DNA of 64,000 nucleotides from Sphingobacteriales bacterium (GCA_012270485.1 JAAXIF010000023.1:1-64000); one strand, 5' to 3'. Shown: positions 16,035 to 26,102, numbered from the stretch's first letter. The notes: generated from the sequence alone by a model not told the origin. Translations and numbers: made by a program.

Positions 16035-18233
16035 TTATAATTTAATATCAATTGAGAGATTAAATGTTCTTCCATCGGAAGGCCAAATACCAGGACCGGG
16101 ATAGAACATGGGTCGCTTGGTAAAATATTGTTTATTCAATAAGTTATTAATACTTGCACGCAATTCCAACTCTTTTGTGAATCTGCATGTTGTTGATAAA
16201 TCAATCAAGTCATAAGCTGGAACTTTACCAACAGCACCAGTAGCATTGGGTGTTTCTGTGTTCAATGCATCTGCATAAGTAGATGATGTATAGCTATATA
16301 AAAATGTAAAACTCAGTCCTTTTTGTTTAATAGTCGCACCGTTCCTTGAAATAATTTTTGGTGCACTTTCAATATAATTACCTTTTATATTCACATTCTG
16401 ATTATTCGCATTTTTTATAAGCCCGGATACATACTTGGCATTCATGAATGCAGTAGATGTAAACAAGCTAAATCTGGTATCCAATATTTGCCAATCATAT
16501 TGAATAAAAACCTCTGTACCAGATGCAATAGAGTTACCGGTATTGGTCCTATAAGTATATAGCATCCCACTGGCATCAGTTTTTGCCAACGTGCCAAATC
16601 TGTTATTCTGTTTTAACATAAACCAGTTAATATCCCACTTCAGTAATCCGTTTGATCCTCTAAAACCCATTTCGGCATTATAACCTTTAGAATCTTGAAT
16701 AGCCGGATCTACTTTTTCATATATAGAAGTCGGTATCAAATCTTTGAATACCATGGGTCTGTAAGAACTTGACCAGCCTGCATACCATTGCATTTTATCG
16801 TTTGGTTTATATAACCAACCTATCCCTAAAAGAGGAAATTTATGTTTTAATTGAACAGGTATATCATGAGATGGATAATATGAGATTTTTCCATCCATAT
16901 TTGTTTTACCGGATTCAATTCTTATACCTGTAGTGAATTCCATTTTTCTGCTGAATTGCCATTTATTTTCTGCAAAAAAGGCAATATTATTTGTTTTAAG
17001 ATGAACATCCCTTCCCCAAATTGGGTCTACCAGGCTAAGATCAAAATCATTGCCGGTAGTACCTTTGCCTAACTGCCTTCTGTGTAAATCATTATTCATG
17101 TATTGTAGACCCGAAACAAGTATTCCTGTATAAACTCCTAAACGGTATTGTTGTAATAGCCTCAACTCAGTAGTATAACTATTAAAACGATCAATATCTA
17201 CCTGCCGATTATTATAATCAGCTGTTAGCGTATTGATGGTATCTCTGATATTAACTGGTTTATCAAAAAGTACACTATTACGGGTGCCTAATACTGCAGA
17301 ACTGACCAATTTTATTTCGGTTGTAGCAGATGGCTTCCATTCAATTTGTATAGATGGAAGATGAATATCAGGATTAAAATAATTTCTGTTTCTTGTTGAT
17401 TGTTTGGGGTCTTTCATGAACATTTCGTCATTCAATTGACCGGGGATTTTATATAGATAAGAGGAGCGAGACCATTCTGCCTGAATAGCAATACTTGTGC
17501 TGAGCTGATATCGAATCATTGCGCTATGAGCTATTGAAGATGTTTGTTCTCCATTTCGATAGCCTCCTCTTGATTTTTTATAATAGTACACATAATAACT
17601 TAAGTTACCTCTAGTGCCACTCAAAGCATTATAAGAACTCAACATATTGTAGGAGCCTACTGTCTGAATACTTTCAAGACTGATACTTTTTGAGCTATCG
17701 GGCTTTTTGGAAACATAATTTAGCATTCCTCCATACTGTGCGCCATACTGCAATGAACCTGTGCCCTTCACCATCTCTATTCGTTCAATACTTTCAAATG
17801 GCATACTGTAATGACTTGCAGGATATCCATACATATCAGAATTGGTTATGATACCGTCTTTTCTGATATTAAATTCCCATCCCCGATGTGGATCAAGCCC
17901 TCTGCTAGCAATATTCACCTGATTGCCCCCTCCATCCATATCATAGACAAAAATACCCGGTGATTTTGCAAACACTTGTCTGGCAGACTTCATTGATATA
18001 TCTGCGTCTATATTGGATAAACTGATAAGTTCGGTTTTCTTTCCAGTATATAAATAAGTACCTACGACATCTGTCAGGTTTTGTTTTTTTGTAGATAAAT
18101 AACTATTCACAATAACTGCGCGTAATACCTTGAGATTACTGCTATCTGTCTTGTTTTTTTGCGCTCCTACAGCAATGCAAAAGCAGATAAAAGAGAAGAG
18201 AGTTGTATAACTTTTTATTTTCATCGAAATCAT
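16035..18233 (-). CDS. TonB-dependent outer-membrane receptor, FecA-like
   Basis: A 732-residue receptor. The signal peptide ends near FCIAVGAQ, and ATG 18224 is an alternative start three codons in. A plug domain follows (ISMKSARQVFAKSPGIFVYD, then IASRGLDPHRGWEFNIRKDG and IERIEMVKGTGSLQYGAQYGGMLNYV). The barrel ends in NLSIDIKL, preceded by LLNKQYFTKRPMFYPGPG. The plug resembles ferric-citrate/siderophore receptors more than SusC, and it lacks the carboxypeptidase-like N-terminal domain. It is the last gene of the leftward haloperoxidase operon, so its cargo (a metal or chelate) may serve that system. Confidence 0.9.
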   Translation of the reverse strand: MISMKIKSYTTLFSFICFCIAVGAQKNKTDSSNLKVLRAVIVNSYLSTKKQNLTDVVGTYLYTGKKTELISLSNIDADISMKSARQVFAKSPGIFVYDMDGGGNQVNIASRGLDPHRGWEFNIRKDGIITNSDMYGYPASHYSMPFESIERIEMVKGTGSLQYGAQYGGMLNYVSKKPDSSKSISLESIQTVGSYNMLSSYNALSGTRGNLSYYVYYYKKSRGGYRNGEQTSSIAHSAMIRYQLSTSIAIQAEWSRSSYLYKIPGQLNDEMFMKDPKQSTRNRNYFNPDIHLPSIQIEWKPSATTEIKLVSSAVLGTRNSVLFDKPVNIRDTINTLTADYNNRQVDIDRFNSYTTELRLLQQYRLGVYTGILVSGLQYMNNDLHRRQLGKGTTGNDFDLSLVDPIWGRDVHLKTNNIAFFAENKWQFSRKMEFTTGIRIESGKTNMDGKISYYPSHDIPVQLKHKFPLLGIGWLYKPNDKMQWYAGWSSSYRPMVFKDLIPTSIYEKVDPAIQDSKGYNAEMGFRGSNGLLKWDINWFMLKQNNRFGTLAKTDASGMLYTYRTNTGNSIASGTEVFIQYDWQILDTRFSLFTSTAFMNAKYVSGLIKNANNQNVNIKGNYIESAPKIISRNGATIKQKGLSFTFLYSYTSSTYADALNTETPNATGAVGKVPAYDLIDLSTTCRFTKELELRASINNLLNKQYFTKRPMFYPGPGIWPSDGRTFNLSIDIKL

Positions 18234-18305
18234 ATTATAGAAATCCGATAGTGTTTATCAACAGCACTACCGGATTTCTTATACAATAGCTCAGATCAAC
18301 CTATG

Positions 18306-19856
18306 TTAATCTGCACCATCAGTTTGTGCTCTTAAAACGGCATACCCTCCAACCTGTTTTCCGGAAACGAGTCCCACTTCACAATCACTTCGATAATGAA
18401 TACCTCCATACATTCTGGACAATGATGCTTCTTTTGCCATGTCATCGTAGGCTTTTGCTCTGGAAGGAATAATATATCCTAAAATAGCAGCTGCTGCACC
18501 ACTGAAAGTGGAATGACCTGATGTATAAGCAGGGAAATTGGGTATTCCCGTAAGGGTTTTAATATTAGAATTCAGTTGAGTAGGTCTTGGATTAAAGTAG
18601 AAAAATTTAGTATCCCAGCAAACAATAGCAGCATCCATTAAAGCCATATTCAGTAATGCCATATTTCTTGCCCATCTTACTTCGCTAAATTTAGCCTTAA
18701 TGAAATCTTCAGCTGCAATAGCATTCCAATGACCAGGTGGTGTGTAAGTACCTACTCCATCAGCCCAAAAATGAGTAATGCGTATTGTTTCAGAAGTAGG
18801 ATTCTTAATGAAGTTTAGTATTTCTTCTGTTTCCTCTTTCATTTTCTGGCTACTAGTAGAAGGTGGTGGACCTGGTCTTATGGCTACAACTGTTGCCTCA
18901 TCGAATAAAAATGGACGTACACGTCCAAATAATGGTAACATTGGAGGTCTTTTAGGAATTTCCAGGCTAAACCATGGTATTTCACCTCGAGAGGTGGCAG
19001 ATGTTTCTAATGCTAACCAATCTGTTGGTGTACCTGCTGCAGCACCGGCTCTGTCTGTCCTTGCTCTTGCAGTAAATTTTTGTGCAACAAATCTTCCCAA
19101 TGCTTCTCCTGCTTCAATATCGCTTCGAGTAGCAGCACCAGCCATGATTTTAGAAAGCATAGCTTCTTCTGCTTTTTGTTGAATAAAAGCTATTTCACCG
19201 GGAAATAATAATTTCATCATTTCTGCTGTAACTCCTGCTAATACGGCATCTTCTGATGGATAGCTAGGCAATTCCGTTTGTGGAAGTAAGGCTTTTACGT
19301 TGCCATCTGTTTTAGAAGGCGCTGCACGATTATATAATTTTTTATAATGCCAAGCTGCGACCAACGCATCATATTGTGCAGCAGCTATATATGCATAAGC
19401 TCTTGCCGAATAAGGTGGATTTGCAAAAGGGAATAATGGATATGCAAACGGATTTGCTGCGCTTGGAAACGGGTATGTACCATCCGGATTTTGATAAGGA
19501 GGAAGGTTATACTTTGCCACGAGTTCCCGCATCAGTTCATTCCATCTCAATACGGAACCGGCACCCCAATATTTAATTTTTTTTTCTTGCTCGTTACTTA
19601 ATGACTTTTGGTATCCTTTGATCTCATTAAGTTCTGCAATATAGCCAGGCGTGTTCACTGCTGCAGGTGCGGGTACCGGAAATTCTGTAGGACCAGTTAG
19701 TAAAACAGGTTTCCATGTACCGGCATTGATATCAACATTAGATGGAGCCAGCATTGGCGCTTCATCTGTTCTTCCTTGTATTTTTTTGGAGCAGGAGATT
19801 TCAGTAAGTGAAAAAGTCACTGCTACTAACAGTATCGGAATTATTATTTTTCTCAT
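18306..19856 (-). CDS. Vanadium-dependent haloperoxidase/PAP2 lipoprotein
   Basis: A 516-residue protein from ATG 19856. A lipobox signal peptide (LTEISC) puts it in the periplasm or on a membrane. All three oxyanion-binding blocks of vanadium haloperoxidases are present: K-x6-RP in KFFYFNPRP, YTSGHS with His448, and SRMYGGIHYRSD. The same blocks occur in PAP2 acid phosphatases, so halide oxidation and phosphatase activity cannot be told apart by sequence. The longer frame to 19970 overlaps the upstream gene and would bury the signal peptide, so I reject it. It is one of three paralogs in the window and the only one with the complete canonical motif set. Confidence 0.88.
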   Translation of the reverse strand: MRKIIIPILLVAVTFSLTEISCSKKIQGRTDEAPMLAPSNVDINAGTWKPVLLTGPTEFPVPAPAAVNTPGYIAELNEIKGYQKSLSNEQEKKIKYWGAGSVLRWNELMRELVAKYNLPPYQNPDGTYPFPSAANPFAYPLFPFANPPYSARAYAYIAAAQYDALVAAWHYKKLYNRAAPSKTDGNVKALLPQTELPSYPSEDAVLAGVTAEMMKLLFPGEIAFIQQKAEEAMLSKIMAGAATRSDIEAGEALGRFVAQKFTARARTDRAGAAAGTPTDWLALETSATSRGEIPWFSLEIPKRPPMLPLFGRVRPFLFDEATVVAIRPGPPPSTSSQKMKEETEEILNFIKNPTSETIRITHFWADGVGTYTPPGHWNAIAAEDFIKAKFSEVRWARNMALLNMALMDAAIVCWDTKFFYFNPRPTQLNSNIKTLTGIPNFPAYTSGHSTFSGAAAAILGYIIPSRAKAYDDMAKEASLSRMYGGIHYRSDCEVGLVSGKQVGGYAVLRAQTDGAD

Positions 19857-19860
19857 ACAA

Positions 19861-20826
19861 TTATTTTTTATCGGTAGATGAAGTCTTTTCTTTTTTCTTT
19901 TTAGATGAAAAGTCAATAACGTAAAAAGCACCCCCACCCAGAGTTGATGCCTGTCCCATATTTCTGCCACTCAGGGTAATGTTACCGTTTGCTATGAGTG
20001 ACAAACCTTCTATCTTTTTAAGATTATACTTCATATTAATACCCAGCATACTGGCATTCATCCTATTACTCACAAAAGGCATATTATTTCTCGTGATATC
20101 AAAACCTCCAAGTGTGGTCCACTTATTCCAAACAGCTTCCGCTATAAGTCTACCGGTTCTGTAACCAGCACGAATATTAACCGTAGAAGCATCAGGCATG
20201 GACACCTCATTGGTATTATGTAGCTGTGTAGTGTAGTATGATTCTCTGTCAAGTGTTACTTTATCTCTCACTACATACGTCGCAGATGCGGTTGCAAACC
20301 ATGATCCGATCTGGTAATCGGCCATGGCCCTAAGTGATAATGTTTTACTTCTTAAACCAATAGATAACGGTAATAAATCAGGAGTATAATCAGATACCGG
20401 AACTGATACACCACCGATGGCATAAAAAGATAAAGTGCTTTTCCCAAACTCTTTTTCATAAGGCATCCATTTCACCCAGAGAGATAGATCTTGTAAACCT
20501 TGCATACCGTGCAGTGTACCCGCAGACGCTTTGGTTTTGATATAGGGTAATCCGAATAATACATTTAGTTTATCAGATATACCATAATTACCCATATAAG
20601 CGATCATACTGGTAGAAACGGTACCCAGATTTAGATTGTTTCTTTTCAAAGTGCCTTCCCAGTATTGATCCCAACTACTGTAGTTGTACATGATACCACT
20701 ACAGTAATTATTTTTTGCCATCATGATACCATCGATTTCTGTTTGTGCTTTTGATGGAATACATGCAGCCATTGTTATGATCAGCAAGCATACGATACGA
20801 GTAACGCTTGTTTTAATTATTTGCAT
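19861..20826 (-). CDS. Predicted outer-membrane porin-like protein
   Basis: A 321-residue protein. The signal peptide ends around ACIPSKAQ. Repeated amphipathic strands follow (KLNVLFGLPYIKT, STLSFYAIGGVSVPVSDY, LSLIANGNITLSGRN). The layout recalls the transporter-like barrels annotated near phenol-degradation pathways (MetA-like), but the match is loose. It has a Lys/Ser-rich C-terminal tail (SSKKKKEKTSSTDKK) after what looks like the last strand, which is odd for a barrel. It starts four bases after the haloperoxidase in gene order and is cotranscribed with it. Confidence 0.65.
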   Translation of the reverse strand: MQIIKTSVTRIVCLLIITMAACIPSKAQTEIDGIMMAKNNYCSGIMYNYSSWDQYWEGTLKRNNLNLGTVSTSMIAYMGNYGISDKLNVLFGLPYIKTKASAGTLHGMQGLQDLSLWVKWMPYEKEFGKSTLSFYAIGGVSVPVSDYTPDLLPLSIGLRSKTLSLRAMADYQIGSWFATASATYVVRDKVTLDRESYYTTQLHNTNEVSMPDASTVNIRAGYRTGRLIAEAVWNKWTTLGGFDITRNNMPFVSNRMNASMLGINMKYNLKKIEGLSLIANGNITLSGRNMGQASTLGGGAFYVIDFSSKKKKEKTSSTDKK

Positions 20827-20866
20827 GATGAATAGTTTTGTTGATGAAAGACTATTGTGGTTGACT

Positions 20867-20927
20867 GTTGTTAGTTGACAGTTGACAGAAGAGCAATTTT
20901 TTTCCTGTCAACTAACAACTATCAACT
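20867..20927. repeat. GTTGACAG-word inverted repeat
   Basis: GTTGTTAGTTGACAG (20867-20881) pairs perfectly with 20905-20919. Both arms continue with further degenerate copies of the same word. It lies between the two barrel genes of the operon. Confidence 0.7.
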
Positions 20928-22005
20928 AAAACCTGAGACTCATCCCCACATTCACTGCCAAATCAGCAAATGCAGCATCTCCCTGTGCATAAACTCCGGT
21001 GATTTTTGTTCTTTGCTTGTCTGCATAGCTCTGTGTACGGCTTCTCACTACCGCTACAGGAACGTATGCATAGAGATTCAACTTCTTTACTGAATAAGTG
21101 ATCCCTGGTTCGATGGAATTAACATAACCCGGTCTACGGAATCCATAACTACCCCCAATGAGATCGGAAGAAGGAACGGCTTCATGTCTGTAACCTGCTG
21201 AGAAAGTAAATCTGTTCACGGTATAATTCGCTCCAAAACGAATCATATACTGATCTGGTACACTCATCACATCACTACCATATTGGATAGCTGTTGTAGA
21301 TGTTGTTCCTCCTCTTGCCGTAGAAACACCGTTGTGCTCTCTAGGATTGAGGAGATAGAAGAAATTACCATACAAACTGAGTTGTCTATTGATGGTTTGA
21401 AATGCATTGATCTCTGTCGTAAATCCTGTACCACCATCACCCAACTGTATCGACTGATCTACAGGACCCAATACTTTTGCACCCGTGTTCGTATAAAAAT
21501 GATCCATCACACGATAATCGCCGATAGGTAATTTGATCCCCAGTCCCGCTTGTAAAGCAAACTTCTTTCCTTTTGCCGGATCAGTCACCCAATAGTAACC
21601 AGATACCCTTGCATCACCCAAACCGAAAGAACTAGTAAGGTGACGTGCAGCTCCTCCATGTTCATATAAGGAAGTACGTGTATTAGAGATCATAGGAATG
21701 CTGAATGCCATTGACCATCTGCTATTGAATACACGAATCAAACTCATATCAACAGTTACATTGTTATTGATGACCTGTGTATTGTTCGCAATACGATGTT
21801 TTTGTTCTGCGGTTCCTACATAGTGACGAAAAGAATTAAAATAACGGGTATTCAGGTTGAGTGTCCATTTACTGGGAACTGTATCAGAACCTTTGTGATC
21901 AATGGTACACATACCACCCACACCACGTATGGCTACACAACCTTGCGAGTTGGCATTAGTATATACCAGTAGTGAAAAGAAAAATATAAAAATTAAAGAT
22001 CTCAT
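20926..22005 (-). CDS. Predicted outer-membrane protein with N-terminal Cys pair
   Basis: A 359-residue protein from ATG 22005; the longer frame begins with GTG at 22023. The signal peptide runs to about residue 20 (VYTNANS). Right after it comes QGCVAIRGVGGMC, with Cys23 and Cys33 spaced Cx9C. The rest is barrel-like strands (ALQAGLGIKLPIGDYRV, FTFSAGYRHEAVPSSD) ending in VNVGMSLRF. The family is not recognised. The Cys pair at the mature N-terminus could form a disulfide or bind metal. It belongs to the leftward operon between two haloperoxidase genes. Confidence 0.65.
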   Translation of the reverse strand: MRSLIFIFFFSLLVYTNANSQGCVAIRGVGGMCTIDHKGSDTVPSKWTLNLNTRYFNSFRHYVGTAEQKHRIANNTQVINNNVTVDMSLIRVFNSRWSMAFSIPMISNTRTSLYEHGGAARHLTSSFGLGDARVSGYYWVTDPAKGKKFALQAGLGIKLPIGDYRVMDHFYTNTGAKVLGPVDQSIQLGDGGTGFTTEINAFQTINRQLSLYGNFFYLLNPREHNGVSTARGGTTSTTAIQYGSDVMSVPDQYMIRFGANYTVNRFTFSAGYRHEAVPSSDLIGGSYGFRRPGYVNSIEPGITYSVKKLNLYAYVPVAVVRSRTQSYADKQRTKITGVYAQGDAAFADLAVNVGMSLRF

Positions 22006-22080
22006 TGTTTTGGTTTTAGGCACAGCAATAAGACGTACTGTTACAGTAACGTCGATCTGCCAGCTGATTGTCTGTTTGCG

Positions 22081-23406
22081 TTATTTCTTCATTTTAAGTC
22101 TGTCAACGATCAATCTTCCGACACGTTGACCTAGATCTGTACTTACAATACAGGAATTGTGAAAATGAATGCCGCCATAAAACCTAGCCCAGTTGTTCTC
22201 TTCAGCTGCATGTCTGAATGACTTGAATGAACGATTGGGAATGCCGAATTCCAGTTCAGTAGAATCAGTATAAGCAAAATTGTCACCGAATACACTCGTC
22301 AGTGCTTCTGCAGCAGCTGATGAGATGGTAGAATGTCCACAAGTATATTCCGGGAAAGCAGGAGTTTGTAAATAAGGTCTCCAGTTGGGATCAATGTACT
22401 CATTGATAATCGTTTCCGGACGTGCAGTATTGTATTTATACTTCACATACCAAGACTGAATAAATGCATCAAATAAAGCAATAGATGTTTTGGCTACTGC
22501 ATATACATGTGTAGCGAAATCTGCATTGGCTTTTTTTCCGGCAATCCCCACAATACTCATCCAGTGACCTGAAGGTGAGAATTTTTTACTGCCAAACATC
22601 ACATGGCCGGTTACATTCATTTTAAATGGATTATCATCCCAAAATTCTGCAATATGTTTCTGCTCTGGTGTTAAGCTATCAATGGCATTTTTTATGGCTA
22701 TCACTTCCTGATAGTACTTACTTTCTTTATCTGACATATTAAAAACCGGTGGTGGTGGTGGATCAAAAATTCCGGCACTGTCAATCACCAAAGGTCTTAT
22801 TTCATGCCAATGAGGTTCAACCGCAGTGGCATACATAGGAGGTGTGGGCACCCAGCGACCGGGTATCTTTTTCACGGCATATTTTTCTGCTCCGCGAGTT
22901 TCGAGATAATTATCTTTCTTACTCCAACGGATGATGTGCATGCTGATACTATCAGCCAGTTTTCTTGATGCCTCTTCAATTTTTCTACTCAAGCCCTTGT
23001 CTCTGGCTACTTGTAGGATACTGTCTTCATACAATTTCATACTTCCTTCCGGAAAAGTAACCGACTCTCCTACTTTCATATACGCCAGTAAAGTGGCCAA
23101 CTCAATATCTGCTTCTGCATCTATAGCAGAAATATTGTGTTGTTGAAGTCCCTTGAGTTGTCCGCCCAAAGATGTATACTGATCAGGATAAGCAGCAGCA
23201 ATCACTTCATACGCTGCAATAGCAGCATAAGCATAGTTGCGTGATGCGACCATGGGTGGAAAATTATTTCCCATCACCACGGTATTTAATTCGTGAACAG
23301 TATGACTAAAAAGGGCAGGATCATGTAGGAAATTCTTGTACTCAGTTGACTGCTTACATGACTGAATGCATATAAACAGGATGAGCCCACCTAAGAGCTT
23401 TTTCAT
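22081..23406 (-). CDS. Haloperoxidase/PAP2 lipoprotein with altered motif
   Basis: A 441-residue lipoprotein (lipobox CIQSC near residue 16). The first block K-x6-RP is intact in KYKYNTARP. The second reads YTCGHST, with Cys in place of the usual Ser before Gly-His358. The third reads ARFYGGIHFHNS, which keeps Arg and His but lacks the leading Ser and trailing Asp. It is a paralog of the protein at 29678 (shared PPMVASRNYAYAAIAAYE-like start and WDDNPF...GHW core). It may have shifted chemistry or weak vanadate binding. It is third in gene order of the leftward operon. Confidence 0.85.
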   Translation of the reverse strand: MKKLLGGLILFICIQSCKQSTEYKNFLHDPALFSHTVHELNTVVMGNNFPPMVASRNYAYAAIAAYEVIAAAYPDQYTSLGGQLKGLQQHNISAIDAEADIELATLLAYMKVGESVTFPEGSMKLYEDSILQVARDKGLSRKIEEASRKLADSISMHIIRWSKKDNYLETRGAEKYAVKKIPGRWVPTPPMYATAVEPHWHEIRPLVIDSAGIFDPPPPPVFNMSDKESKYYQEVIAIKNAIDSLTPEQKHIAEFWDDNPFKMNVTGHVMFGSKKFSPSGHWMSIVGIAGKKANADFATHVYAVAKTSIALFDAFIQSWYVKYKYNTARPETIINEYIDPNWRPYLQTPAFPEYTCGHSTISSAAAEALTSVFGDNFAYTDSTELEFGIPNRSFKSFRHAAEENNWARFYGGIHFHNSCIVSTDLGQRVGRLIVDRLKMKK

Positions 23407-23462
23407 AAAACGGTTTGTAAAATAAAATCAAATAAAAAAAGAGTATGCTTAATGAACCATCA

Positions 23463-24017
23463 TTAAGCCTGAGGCGGGCGTTCTAAACGATTTACATAAT
23501 CAGACAAATAAGCGGTTTCCTGATTCACAACATGAACCTGACGCAGGTTAGCATCCCTAAACTGCCAAGAAAAAGAATGATCCCCGGTAAAGTCCAGAAT
23601 AGAGAATTTCAGAACCGTATGCTGATTGGAAGATTTTTGAGTATTGTTTGCATTGGTATAATCTCCAGCTAAGCGGAAAAAATCATCCCGCGCATTTCTG
23701 ATACCGATCTTTTGAATATTCGGTACGCACAATAATTCCAATGAATCTTTATAGAAACGTCTTTTTACAAAATGATAGGTGATGCCATTGATATCTACTT
23801 CTCCCGATGCATTTTCGAACTGTTCCGAATTGCTACCATAGGGTGTGCTGGCAGGAACTTTGATGTGCAATAGCATGGCTTCATCGTAGATATCATCATA
23901 GAGATTTGCTTGAAATGCCTTATCAGAAGCTGTTTCCATATAGTTCAACAGCATTCTGTAGCCGCCCAAACTAAAGAGCAGCAAACTGAGGGATACTATC
24001 GTAGCAAGCCTTTTCAA
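23463..24017 (-). CDS. Hypothetical exported or membrane-anchored protein
   Basis: A 184-residue protein. It has an N-terminal hydrophobic segment (LATIVSLSLLLFSLGGY) that could be a signal anchor. The rest is soluble, with VDINGITYHFVKRRFYKDSLELLCVPN and a C-terminal LSDYVNRLERPPQA. The family is not recognised. The start is TTG at 24017, because the next ATG would remove the hydrophobic segment. It lies 20 bases after the GH65 gene and 56 bases before the haloperoxidase, in the same operon. Its last codons fall on a GCCTGAGGCGG word seen in intergenic hairpins elsewhere in the window. Confidence 0.65.
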   Translation of the reverse strand: MKRLATIVSLSLLLFSLGGYRMLLNYMETASDKAFQANLYDDIYDEAMLLHIKVPASTPYGSNSEQFENASGEVDINGITYHFVKRRFYKDSLELLCVPNIQKIGIRNARDDFFRLAGDYTNANNTQKSSNQHTVLKFSILDFTGDHSFSWQFRDANLRQVHVVNQETAYLSDYVNRLERPPQA

Positions 24018-24037
24018 CCCACTAAAAATAATTGTTT

Positions 24038-26071
24038 TTACTGAACCACCAAGGTTTTTTTATCGGGTCCGATACCCGTAAGTGTTAGTTTTTTCCAATG
24101 TTTGGGTAGTACCGATTTGATCTGGGTTATACCCTTTGCTGTGATATCAATGCCCCCAAAACCCATCAAAACACTTTGTAAAATACCTCCAGCTCCCGTT
24201 GCAAAATAGGGATTGGTACCTCCTTTGGTTTCTGCAATGACCCTGAATGGAGGGTTGAGATTTGGCTCATAGGATTCTTTGAAAAATTTCAAAGCTTTAT
24301 CTGCATTCCCCAATCGGGCATACAAGAGTGTAAAAATGGCTTGTGTCATGGCAGGTGTACCTTCATTAGGCACCCTTGTTTCATAATATTCCAAGTCTTT
24401 CAAAACTTGTTTGGGATCAGATACTTCTTTTAAAGGATAGGCTAACAGGTTCACATCACCTTGTTTGATACCTTCTCCCTGATAAGTAGCATGTTCTCTG
24501 GTTACACCATTCTCCATTTTTAGAATCGGAATATTCTGCGCTACATGCAACCAGTCTGCATCAGCTTTTGCACCAATCAATGCAGCCGCTTCTGTTGCAT
24601 AGTTCAATACTGCTTTGGCGGCGGCATTGGTCCAAGCATTGTTGTCAACATTCTCAGCCCATTCATCTGCAGCTACTACATTTTTGATATCATATTTGCC
24701 CGCACCATTTCTCTCTACCCTACTTGCCCAAAAATCAGCGGTTTCTTTTAAGATAGGCCAGCCTCTTTCTTTGAGCCATTCTTTATCCTGTGTGACACAA
24801 TAATAATTCCAGGCAGCAATACCCACACATGCAGTAATATGGTGTTCAAAAGGACCACTCAATGCCCATACAGGTGTTTCCTCAACACCGGTAGCCGCAC
24901 TTTCCCATGGAAACATCGCTCCCTTATAACCATGACTAAAGGCATTCTTTTTGGCAGCGGCCAATCGATTGAATCGATATTCCACCATACTTTTAGCCAT
25001 AGCAGGTTGCAGCACCAGCAATGCAGGATACATCCATAATTCTGTATCCCAGAACACATGCCCATTGTACCCTAAACCACTTAATCCCATGGGCGATGGA
25101 CTATAATCCGTTCCTTCACGAACAAAGGAATACAAATGATACATCATACTATGGATATCTTGCTGTGCTTGCGGATCACCATCAATTTGGATATCGCTTT
25201 TCCAAAGTTCATCCCATGCTTTTCCATGAAAGGAGAGTAAACGATCTCTACCCTCCAGCTTGGCAAAAATGGTCATCCGCTCTGCTTCATTCAAAGGATC
25301 ATCATGATGAACACTGGTAATAGAAGACCCTGCAACCGAGTAGCGATAGGTATTTCCGGCTTTCAAAGTTTTATTGAATTTCATCAGGTGCATGTTGTTA
25401 TCCCACATTTCATGAATTACACGCGGCTCCTCACCATGCTTTTCTGAAAAAAGAAAAGTATTCGATGCACACATCAACAGTTTACCTGTAGGACTTTTTG
25501 CTGACGAGGTAAGGAGACTGATGGTAACATGTGGACGATCAATTTCATTGTAATAATTTTGAACATCTTTTAATGCATCAGGAGCTTCCATCACACTGGC
25601 TGCATTGATCAGGATATCTTTCTTCGCTTGTATGGTCACATCCATCAATACCGTAAATGGAAGATGTCGTAAGGAATAATAGGAATAGGTTACAGTGGCT
25701 TTGTCACCATAATCGAAAGAGCAGGTAAAAGAAGCTTTTTTCATGTCCAATTCCTGCTTCATATTGCTGACTTCGGATGCTGTGATATTTCTGCCGTCGA
25801 TTCCTAACTGCATGTTCAACAAATTAAAACTGCGCAGAAAATTACTCACCCTACCACGACCATACTGATCATATGCACCCGCCAATACCACTTCCTTTAC
25901 TTTGAAGGGTTCGGGAGAAGAAACAATGCCAATCATACCATTGGCTACTGTTACTCCATAGTAATTAGAGGGTGTTACGGAAGATACGGTGAGCTTCCAT
26001 GGATCCTGGGATTTTACCGGTGCCATTCCAATAAAAAAGATTAGCAGGTAAATCAAGTGCAATCGTTTCAT
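24038..26071 (-). CDS. Exported glycoside hydrolase family 65 protein
   Basis: A 677-residue protein. The signal peptide ends near GMAPVKSQ. The (alpha/alpha)6 barrel motifs of GH65 are present: FWDTELWMYPALL, GYKGAMFPWESA and the general-acid segment DEWAENVDNNAWTN with Glu470. GH65 contains alpha-glucoside phosphorylases and acid trehalase-type hydrolases. A periplasmic site, where phosphate esters are a poor fit, favours hydrolysis of an alpha-linked disaccharide such as trehalose or kojibiose. It is the first gene of the leftward operon. A -7 box (TAAATTTG, minus strand, 26103-26110) lies about 32 bases upstream. Confidence 0.85.
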   Translation of the reverse strand: MKRLHLIYLLIFFIGMAPVKSQDPWKLTVSSVTPSNYYGVTVANGMIGIVSSPEPFKVKEVVLAGAYDQYGRGRVSNFLRSFNLLNMQLGIDGRNITASEVSNMKQELDMKKASFTCSFDYGDKATVTYSYYSLRHLPFTVLMDVTIQAKKDILINAASVMEAPDALKDVQNYYNEIDRPHVTISLLTSSAKSPTGKLLMCASNTFLFSEKHGEEPRVIHEMWDNNMHLMKFNKTLKAGNTYRYSVAGSSITSVHHDDPLNEAERMTIFAKLEGRDRLLSFHGKAWDELWKSDIQIDGDPQAQQDIHSMMYHLYSFVREGTDYSPSPMGLSGLGYNGHVFWDTELWMYPALLVLQPAMAKSMVEYRFNRLAAAKKNAFSHGYKGAMFPWESAATGVEETPVWALSGPFEHHITACVGIAAWNYYCVTQDKEWLKERGWPILKETADFWASRVERNGAGKYDIKNVVAADEWAENVDNNAWTNAAAKAVLNYATEAAALIGAKADADWLHVAQNIPILKMENGVTREHATYQGEGIKQGDVNLLAYPLKEVSDPKQVLKDLEYYETRVPNEGTPAMTQAIFTLLYARLGNADKALKFFKESYEPNLNPPFRVIAETKGGTNPYFATGAGGILQSVLMGFGGIDITAKGITQIKSVLPKHWKKLTLTGIGPDKKTLVVQ

Positions 26072-26102
26072 AATGCTTATTTTGCAAGTACTGACGTCTG
26101 CT

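Noticed and set aside
19857..19970. An N-terminal extension of the haloperoxidase at 18306
   Set aside because: It overlaps the preceding barrel gene and would place the lipobox signal peptide internally; ATG 19856 is far better.
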